Below are positions 8,380 through 14,471 of a stretch of 14,471 nucleotides of DNA, one piece after another. Source of the DNA: Hyphochytrium catenoides (taxonomy: Eukaryota > Sar > Hyphochytriomycetes > Hyphochytriales > Hyphochytriaceae); NCBI GenBank assembly GCA_900088475.1, contig FLMG01003230.1, positions 1 through 14,471 on the forward strand, given 5' to 3'. The position numbers and the translations under genes were made by a program. Position 1 is the stretch's first letter. Each line of letters begins with the position of its first letter. Below the pieces are notes generated by a model that was given only the letters and a program-made list of their open reading frames with translations, made no database searches and was not told the DNA's origin.

Positions 8380-8960
8380 CATAATAAAGAAGCCGAAACA
8401 TCTCGGTCAGAGCAGCCTGGGCAATCAAAGGTCTTTGCAGACAATCATCCGTTAATTTAGCTCACCGTCAGGTAATTGCGTTCGTTCTTTAGCTTTTTGG
8501 AGAACTGATTCAGGGGCATATTGCACAAGAGAGAGACCTTCACCCGACCTGAACTGCCGGTTGACAGCAGCATCTGTCACCCACAAGACGAGAGACTATT
8601 GTCAGCTCTGGCTACCAAGAATGCGTTTGGTCAGGGCGAGGTCATAAAGTGTCACCTTCTTTGCGTGCAGGCCCCTGGAGCGCCTTCGATCTCCCTTTGA
8701 TGACGTATCTTCAGGGTTGATGGGTACACGCCCCTTCGTTTACGGACTACAGAGACCATTACCTCGATCGTAAAGAATAGCCTGAAGACTATAGTGTGGT
8801 TCTTCTGGCTCTCATCATGGGGATTTGTGGGCAGGGTGTCAGCCCCCACCGTTTGACTTGAGGGCTAGTTGTGTCTATGAGGCCCTAAGTAGTAGCTTTG
8901 ACTTCAGTGGTGTGTAAAATATTTGTGGAGCCACCACCGACTGCCGTTGCATGTGAGGTC
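8380..8960. other. Gene-free stretch
   Basis: I see nothing supportable. Short open frames on both strands are unremarkable, and there is no RNA gene, repeat or palindrome of note. It probably includes the 3' regions of the converging genes at 7906-8295 (+) and 8961-9596 (-). Confidence 0.4.
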
Positions 8961-9596
8961 TTAATCTTCTTCACATGCTCTGGAAGAGTCTTCTTCCGCT
9001 ATTGTCGGGAGTGCGGTCTGCCACTTATCGTTTGTGTGTACAGAATTGTTCCGCTTCATTCTCGTGCTGTGCGTTGAGAACACCCATTCAGGGTAGAATA
9101 GCAACAGGAAGATCTCTTTGAACGCCATTCGTAGTGCAAGCGATTGATCTTTCCTCCTCACCAATATGTTGTACGTTTCCTGTAGCCACACCTGGATAGC
9201 CTCTGCCGGTTCAAAAGCGCCATGACTACTGGACTGCCACAAATAATGCCAAAGTCCTGGGTGCGGGAACGACAAGGAGAGAATCTTGCCAGCTTCTTCT
9301 GTGAACGCGCCGTGCTTTATAAGGTGCATATAGTCACGGATTTTGGATCAAACTTTCTGGATGTCTTTGAGTTTACGATATATCAGGAGTCTTCCTCTCG
9401 TGGGACAGGATAGGAAGCATATGGAATAGTCCCAATTCCGTTCATTTGTAGCTTCAAAGTGGGCTGGTGTGACATCGAGGACATGGATATGTGGGCCCTG
9501 CTCCAAGTTAATCTTTGCCTTTGCAGCTGCTTTACCTGTTTTGCTACTTAAAGAGGGCTTCCCTGAGCCCGACAGCTTTTTAAGAAAGTCTACCAT
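8961..9596 (-). CDS. Unrecognised protein, one in-frame TGA or 39-nt intron
   Basis: An ATG at 9596-9594 (context ACAATGG) begins MVDFLKKLSGSGKPSLSSK, with a Lys/Ala/Ser-rich N-terminus, then GPHIHVLDVTPAHFEATNE and CPTRGRLLIYRKLKDIQK. The frame meets TGA at 9350-9348 and then continues without shift for 129 codons (HGAFTEEAGKILSLSF; PGLWHYLWQSSSHGAFEP; IQVWLQETYNILVRRKD; ALRMAFKEIFLLLFYPEW), with an acidic end. Text on both sides looks coding. A 39-nt stretch from 9353 to 9315 begins GT, ends AG, contains the TGA, is divisible by three and sits between codons; removing it restores one open protein of about 198 residues. A nonsense mutation or TGA read-through are the alternatives. No domain is recognised. 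The product has no signal peptide or clear membrane segment and looks alpha-helical in its second half. Confidence 0.5.
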
Positions 9597-9860
9597 TGTC
9601 AGAAGGGAACCACGTCACACCAGAGACAGACATAGCGACATTGGCCTCACTCATAATAAATAAACATCTTGGAGCAAAGACCTCCTGGCTGAAGAAATAG
9701 ATTATACTTAGTAGTTGTTGGAAAGGATAGTAGAAGCAGAGCTCAGGCATTTGCAGACCTTCTATTATACATAGCCGAACTGTATAGATAACGTTGGCCC
9801 GCCACCTAAGCACTGAGATTATTGATGAGGGAGTCGTGCTTGAGAGAGGGAAAAGACAAA

Positions 9861-9892
9861 CTGAGAGAGGGAGAGGATTTTCCCTCTCTCAG
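9861..9892. repeat. Perfect hairpin, 11-bp stem
   Basis: CTGAGAGAGGG (9861-9871) is perfectly complementary to CCCTCTCTCAG (9882-9892) across a 10-base loop. A related GAGAGAGGG lies at 9843-9851. One strand is a pure purine run over much of the stem, so triplex or slipped structures are also possible. Confidence 0.65.
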
Positions 9893-9895
9893 ACA

Positions 9896-9947
9896 GTCAT
9901 CCAATCTACAGTATCATACTGGTCCAGTAATGATACGATTGGATGAC
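9896..9947. repeat. Long imperfect hairpin or cruciform
   Basis: The left arm (9896-9922) and right arm (9924-9947) meet at a single T (9923). The outer 11 bases GTCATCCAATC pair perfectly with GATTGGATGAC. After a four-base left bulge (TACA), GTATCAT pairs with ATGATAC, and after a one-base right bulge (A) ACTGG pairs with CCAGT. It begins three bases after the previous hairpin. This could be a foldback or MITE-like relic, a small-RNA precursor, or a cruciform-forming site. Confidence 0.65.
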
Positions 9948-10915
9948 GGATATTGTCTAGTGATGATGGACTTATTTCTAATAAGGATCATTATCCATGA
10001 TGAAACTTACGAGTACAGTATGGAGACAGCGTTTCTTTCACTAGCGACGACAGCACTGGGGAAAGTGCTCCCAACACTATCAGCAAGGAGGGCGAAAGTC
10101 TTTCATCAGAACGTTGAAGCAACCAAGGACAACACTCCAAGAGAAGCCCCCTCCTTCTAACCTGCTTGTTCTTGTTGTTATTCTATCTTTACCTTGCAGG
10201 ATCAAACAGATTCTGTTGTTTAGAGGTATTGAATCTTCATATAGAATAGCACCGTACCAACTATGGAGGCAGTCACTAGAAATCCTGCCCAGCACCAAAA
10301 CACAGGCTGCAACTAATGCACTACTGTTGCTGTGGTTGTCGATGTATCACAAACCCATGAAGCCCCGTTATGTGCAGGTCGTTGACAAAGACGCCATTTG
10401 GGCGAGGACGCCATTTCGCCATTGTGTCAAACATCGCTTCCAGAGTTCGGCTTCCAGGCAGGCCTTGCATTCCCCACAATCTCGTACTCAATAGATTCTT
10501 TGGTCGTCCGCACTAGAAAAAAGAGGTAGCTGCGTCTTTCACCGTACCTTCAAGGGAGAACAGGCCCTCCGTGCGTCAGAGATCCGGCCTGTATCAAGAA
10601 ATTGATTTAGATGCTAGAAAGAGTATTTCAAGAACATCTCAGCCTACGACCCAACCAAGCCGGGGAGGCCACTCATGCATGTCATTACTAACATACTAAT
10701 AGAGACTCATTCTTCCTGACGGTACAGGTAGAAAGTGCGGTGTGTGCTCTTTGCATCACGCGCTTATCTGTGTCCTTCTTGCACCTCGGCGGACTTCTCC
10801 TGCACCCATTATCAGTTTTCTACTTTCCTCCAGATACAGAAGAGTCCCGATAACTATTCCTGCTTGTTTGACAAGCGCGACTAAACCTAAGCAGAAGTAG
10901 CAGAGCTTCAAGGAC

Positions 10916-12577
10916 ATGACGACAATGCTTCTTGCTCCTTTGCGGTTCCTTGCCGATCTCTCTGATGTGACCCAGGAGGCGACTTGTACCTCCAACACCT
11001 GGGACTGTGCGCATCTACTTGAGGTTGATACCCTTCCAGAAGGTGCTACAACTTGTGCTCCCTATGACGGGACGTACAAGAATGTGGAGGGCAACTATGG
11101 GCTGCTGATCTTTGCTGCCCTTGGAATGGCAATTATGGCATTTGGCATTGGTGCCAATGATGCTGCCAATGCTTGGTCTACTTCTGTGCACTCTTATGCT
11201 ATCAGCCTTCGCAAGGCATGCATCGTGGCCGGCTTAATGGAAACGCTTGGAGCCGCTACCCTGGGATACGGTGTCTCTACTTCTCTACAGAAGGGTATCA
11301 CTGACTACAAAGATAAGGACTGCTTCGCTTGTGGTCGTTGCGATAGCAGAATGACACAATACTACGTCGGCATGCTCTCAGCCTTATATGGTGCGGGTAC
11401 ATACCTTCTGATATGTTCATGGCTAAAACTGCCAATCTCTACCACCCATTCCATAGTGGGTGGAGTCATTGGTATGACTGTCGCCGCTGTCGGCTTTGGT
11501 TGTCTTGACTGGGGCTGGGAAAAGCTAGGTGGTATTGTCGCCTCATGGGCTATCTCTCCTATTGCTTCAGGAGTGATCAGTGTTCTTTTGTATTACCTTA
11601 CATGGTGGGTTATCTTCAAAGCGTCTTCGCCTAGGAAGGTCGCCTTTATTACTTTACCCTTCCTTTACTTTGTTGTCTTCTTCGTTATTGTCTTTCTCTG
11701 CATCAACAAGGCTCCTGCAGCAAAGGATATTGAGGACTATTGGGCCTATGTTGGCGGTGCAATTGGAGGGGTGGCGGCAGGTGTCTTTGCTCTCTGTGTC
11801 ATCCTGCCTTTGTGTCACAAGAACATGCCATCTGTCAATCCAAAGAGCAAGCTCAACCAAGCTAACTTGATGGCCATTCATGATGAAAAGACCAAAAGCA
11901 GGAAGTCCGCTGGTACCGCTTTCAGTCCTAATGCTCCGGATGCCACCTCCCCCGGCAAGAGCCCGATGGATCTTGTTACCACGGCTGAGAACGTGGTGAG
12001 CCCCACTGGTCGACGCCCCTCTGAGCAGGTTATCACGGAATACGAAGCTCTTGATGACGAGCAGGAAGACGCCATGTGGATGTTCAAGTACTTACTGTTG
12101 CTCGCCGCCACCTTGGACTCCTACGCACATGGCTCCAATGACACTGCAAATGCAACAGCTGCCCTAAGTGCGGTGATCACTGGCTTCAAAAATGGCATTT
12201 ACAGCTGCTCTTCTCCAGATTCAACGTGGTGGATTATGCTGATCGGAGGTTTCTTTATTGCTTTGGGAATCTATTTACTTGGTTATAAGGTCATGGAGAC
12301 CCTTGGCAAGGACATTACAATTTTCAACTACCAGCGGGGCTTCTGTGTAGAGCTAGCATCAGCCATAACTGTTGTTATTGCGTCTGTATTGAAGTTGCCA
12401 GTGTCTTCTACTCACTGCCAGGTTGGTGCAGTGGTTGGTATCGGTATTGCAGCTTTTGGATGGAGAAACGTGCAGTGGAGCTTGGTAGGAAAGATACTTC
12501 TAGCATGGGTCTTCACTGTACCTATTGCCGGTCTATTCTCTGGCTTTCTTGCATGGCTGATTCAGTTTGCGTTCTAA
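10916..12577 (+). CDS. PiT/SLC20 (PHO4-family) phosphate permease
   Basis: A 553-residue inorganic phosphate transporter, expected to import phosphate across a membrane with Na+ or H+. It shows the duplicated PiT signature: GANDAANAWSTS (79-90) and GSNDTANATAAL (406-417), each followed later by a serine-threonine motif, ISTTHSIVGG (174-183) and VSSTHCQVGA (496-505). About ten to twelve membrane helices are seen, in two blocks (about 61-300 and 388-549) joined by a polar loop (301-386) rich in Ser-Pro and Thr-Pro with an acidic end, a likely site of phosphorylation. The N-terminal 60 residues are polar and contain three cysteines (24, 31, 47). A loop after the second or third helix has CFACGRC (136-142). 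ATG 10916 is chosen because the frame begins there and the family core follows at a usual distance. The reading frame is intact and intron-free, unlike its neighbours. Length and layout fit eukaryotic members; the coupling ion and the membrane cannot be read from sequence. Confidence 0.96.
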   Translation: MTTMLLAPLRFLADLSDVTQEATCTSNTWDCAHLLEVDTLPEGATTCAPYDGTYKNVEGNYGLLIFAALGMAIMAFGIGANDAANAWSTSVHSYAISLRKACIVAGLMETLGAATLGYGVSTSLQKGITDYKDKDCFACGRCDSRMTQYYVGMLSALYGAGTYLLICSWLKLPISTTHSIVGGVIGMTVAAVGFGCLDWGWEKLGGIVASWAISPIASGVISVLLYYLTWWVIFKASSPRKVAFITLPFLYFVVFFVIVFLCINKAPAAKDIEDYWAYVGGAIGGVAAGVFALCVILPLCHKNMPSVNPKSKLNQANLMAIHDEKTKSRKSAGTAFSPNAPDATSPGKSPMDLVTTAENVVSPTGRRPSEQVITEYEALDDEQEDAMWMFKYLLLLAATLDSYAHGSNDTANATAALSAVITGFKNGIYSCSSPDSTWWIMLIGGFFIALGIYLLGYKVMETLGKDITIFNYQRGFCVELASAITVVIASVLKLPVSSTHCQVGAVVGIGIAAFGWRNVQWSLVGKILLAWVFTVPIAGLFSGFLAWLIQFAF

Positions 12578-13190
12578 AAAATTTGATTGTCTTCAACCGA
12601 ATGACCTTCCGCGTAAAGTGTAATAGTTGGCGACTAGATATAGAAAGAGGCAATAAGCCAAAGGTATAGCTGAGCTCTTGCCATCTTCCTACATTACAAA
12701 AACTTCGAAGCAAGAACAATAATGGCATACCTTTTTAGTCTTTCTATGCTGGTAGTTCATAGGTTTGCACTAGATCTCATCCCAACAGTCTTCTAGGCGG
12801 ACCGGCTTGACTGCCTTGAGACTACTAACCCCAGTACACAGGCCTTGCCATCGGCGTAGCAGAGATATTAAGGAGAGTGAGAAAAGCTTGCGACCATGGC
12901 GGTTAGTCTATAGGCGTTTGTAACCTCTAGAACCATCTTTTGTGCTCTGTACTAGGGTAGTCCATGAGTTTAGGACGACCTCCATCATCCGCCAACGAGG
13001 CGCGGCCTGTCAATCACCATCCAACCACCCCGGTTGGTGTCGACAAGCACGTGCGCTGCTGCTTGACTGTCGTAACGCCACCCCTAGCTCATGGGCGCCA
13101 TGGGCATTCGCGCCAATCACCCTTTATTAGTTGTACCCTTTAATCAAATGGCACGAACGTCACCTCACTTGTCAGAAAACGTCAGTGCTC
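12578..13190. other. Spacer after the phosphate transporter
   Basis: An A-run follows directly after the stop codon, and the 3' untranslated region of the transporter must lie here. No gene is supported: short frames at 12460-12669 and 12942-13130 are shadows or chance. A small perfect stem CCAACC/GGTTGG lies at 13021-13037. Confidence 0.4.
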
Positions 13191-13457
13191 CTCATAGCTC
13201 TTGATGGCTCTATGGCTATTGGTGCCTTTCAAAATCCTACATAGCTTTTGATGGCTCTCAAAATGGCTCATCATAGCTCTTTATGGCTCTTCATGGCTCC
13301 TCATAGCTCTTGATGGCTCTATATGGCTCTTGATGGCTTTTCATACTTCTACATAGTAGCTCTTGATGGCTCTCTTTCTGACATAGCCCTGCATAACTCT
13401 TTTGTGGCAGCTCTACATGGCTCTTGATAGCTCTTCATAATAGCTCAGTCAGCTATG
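13191..13457. repeat. Degenerate tandem repeat, ATGGCTC/ATAGCTC unit
   Basis: About twenty copies of a 10-11 base unit occur head to tail, the core alternating between CATAGCTCTT and GATGGCTCT. The higher-order period is about 20 bases. Copies are diverged, with small insertions, most regular at 13240-13340. No frame stays open across it, so it is not a repeat protein. It lies about 170 bases upstream of the integrase frame. Confidence 0.85.
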
Positions 13458-13622
13458 AAACATCTTCCACTCCGTGACTGGGTAGGCAACTCGCAAGCTA
13501 AGACTGAAGCAATTCATTTATCCTCTTGTCTTTCGTGTACCAAAAACTTTGGACGTTAATACTTTAGTGGAGCTCTGACTAGCGCTGCTGATGACAAGAT
13601 GCAGAACGATAACCCTCGATAA

Positions 13623-14471
13623 CCACCTCCAAGCTCCCTGGATCTGCGACCCCGAAAAAGGATGAAGCAAGTTGGGGTCAAGAAGCGGTCTATGACTACA
13701 GTGGTATCTGGACCCTTAAGAAAATGGCAAGCGGATATCACGCTCATTCCCACGGAAGTTTACACTCAGCATCGACGCATCTTGGAGCAAGTAGCTAGAC
13801 AGTCGAGGCGCTTGGTGGGTGCTTACATACCCGGTCCCAAGTCCCAAAGTCGCAAGTTTGAGTTCCTTCTGCTTGACATCGTCGATGTGTTTTCGAAGTA
13901 CGCGTATTCTTTTCTGCTAGACAACAAGAAGCAGTGATGGTAGCCCTTTGCTTTCACTACTTGTTCAGCAAGTCCCTTGGGGTGCCACAGGAGCAAGTCG
14001 AGTATTGGATGCAAGAATATGGCTACCACTTTGAGTGCAGCCGACGCTTCTGGGAAGATTATCCCGGAGCCTCTAAAGCCAGAGATGGCACCTATAGACT
14101 TAAGATGCGGCCGTTGACTTTGCTAACAGATGGTGGCTCCGAGTTTGTCAACGAATATATGGATCGCATCTGCAAGAAGTATAATGTCACGCAACAACAG
14201 ACATTTCCTTTCAAGCCTAAGCTTGGGATTGTGGAGAGACTGAACCAAACATTGAAACGGAAGCTCGCAGCTGTAGAGTGGGATGTCTCCATGTTAGACG
14301 ACATTCTTGACACCTACAACCACGATACCACTCACAGCACCACCCGCTTTACTCCTGCCGAGGTGCACTTTGCGCTTATTACCGGAAGCAGGGGCCGGCA
14401 AGTCATAGCTTCAGCTTATGGTCAGGAACAGGGCAATCATCTAAGCATCTCGGACACGTTTGATCCCATAC
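13623..14471 (+). pseudogene. DDE integrase of a mobile element, partial, one frameshift
   Basis: An rve-type integrase core that joins element DNA to host DNA. The frame opens after TAA 13620-13622; the first ATG is 13662. The catalytic acids are visible: Asp in WQADITLI (13734-13736), Asp in LLTDGGSEFVN (14129-14131) and Glu in KLGIVERLNQTLKRK (14234-14236), with 34 residues between the last two. Also typical are LLLDIVDVFSKYAY and THSTTRFTPAE. The first frame ends at TGA 13935-13937. The rest is read one base back, from about 13928, and stays open to the window edge, so one base is missing or this copy is dead. About 131 residues separate the first two acids, against roughly 50-65 in most integrases, because of two insertions. 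No reverse transcriptase lies upstream, which favours a Maverick/Polinton-like or other DNA transposon, or a truncated retroelement. The 3' end is outside the window. Confidence 0.85.

Larger units (their letters stand above)
9597..10915. other. Long spacer upstream of the phosphate transporter
   Basis: No convincing gene is seen. It holds two adjacent strong hairpins (9861-9947). A 47-codon coding-like run at 10386-10526 on the plus strand (SPLCQTSLPEFGFQAGLAF; ISYSIDSLVVRTRKKR) has no ATG and could be a relic. A longer frame at 10114-10494 starts at TTG and has unconvincing composition. The last few hundred bases should contain the transporter promoter; pyrimidine-rich stretches at 10770-10830 are present but no firm element. 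Confidence 0.35.

Noticed and set aside
9822-10160. Plus-strand 112-codon frame
   Set aside because: It starts at TTG and runs through the two hairpins, whose repeats produce its composition.
13191-13457. CRISPR array or repeat protein
   Set aside because: Units are contiguous with no unique spacers, stops occur in every frame, and the context is eukaryotic.
13100-13620. Reverse transcriptase or RNase H just upstream of the integrase
   Set aside because: No YxDD-type motif or long open frame is present; the interval is the tandem repeat plus unremarkable sequence.
1-14471. tRNA or rRNA genes
   Set aside because: I checked GGTTC-type T-arm motifs on both strands and found no matching acceptor or anticodon arms; no rRNA-like block was recognised.

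Overview
The window is nuclear DNA from a eukaryotic microbe (a protist or alga). The evidence is a eukaryote-style PiT/SLC20 phosphate transporter, no operons or Shine-Dalgarno sites, long intergenic stretches, a transposon integrase, and a duplicated family of large multi-pass membrane proteins. The membrane family reminds me, from memory only, of the big uncharacterised membrane families of oomycetes. That lineage call is weak, and I cannot name the species.

Layout. 411-1187 (+): an unrecognised, broken hypothetical gene. 1341-3579 (-) and about 4086-6558 (+): two divergent genes, called A and B here, around a roughly 500 bp AT-rich spacer with palindromes. Each gene encodes two tandem copies of one membrane module of about 300-350 residues (A1-A2 and B1-B2). 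6559-8960: mostly noncoding, with coding-like fragments, a cluster of inverted repeats and a broken coiled-coil gene at 7906-8295 (+). 8961-9596 (-): an unrecognised gene interrupted by one TGA, possibly a 39-nt intron. 9597-10915: noncoding apart from weak fragments, with two adjacent strong hairpins at 9861-9947. 10916-12577 (+): an intact 553-residue phosphate permease, the only clearly healthy and recognisable gene. 13191-13457: a degenerate tandem repeat of about 10-11 bp. 13623-14471 (+): a DDE integrase of a mobile element, with one frameshift, running off the window.

The most notable system is the A/B pair. Four copies of one module share an ordered set of motifs (WSxSL, FDA, YDAxP, PxDCxIxQ), arranged as two tandem pairs in opposite orientation. 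Both genes change reading frame several times. At two places (about 2738 and 5348) comparison between modules points to a one-base change rather than an intron. At other places a very short GT-AG intron would also restore the frame. The same ambiguity recurs in the smaller genes, while the phosphate transporter is uninterrupted. Decay of accessory genes, very short introns and assembly indels are the competing explanations. I see no sign that the genes work together in one pathway.
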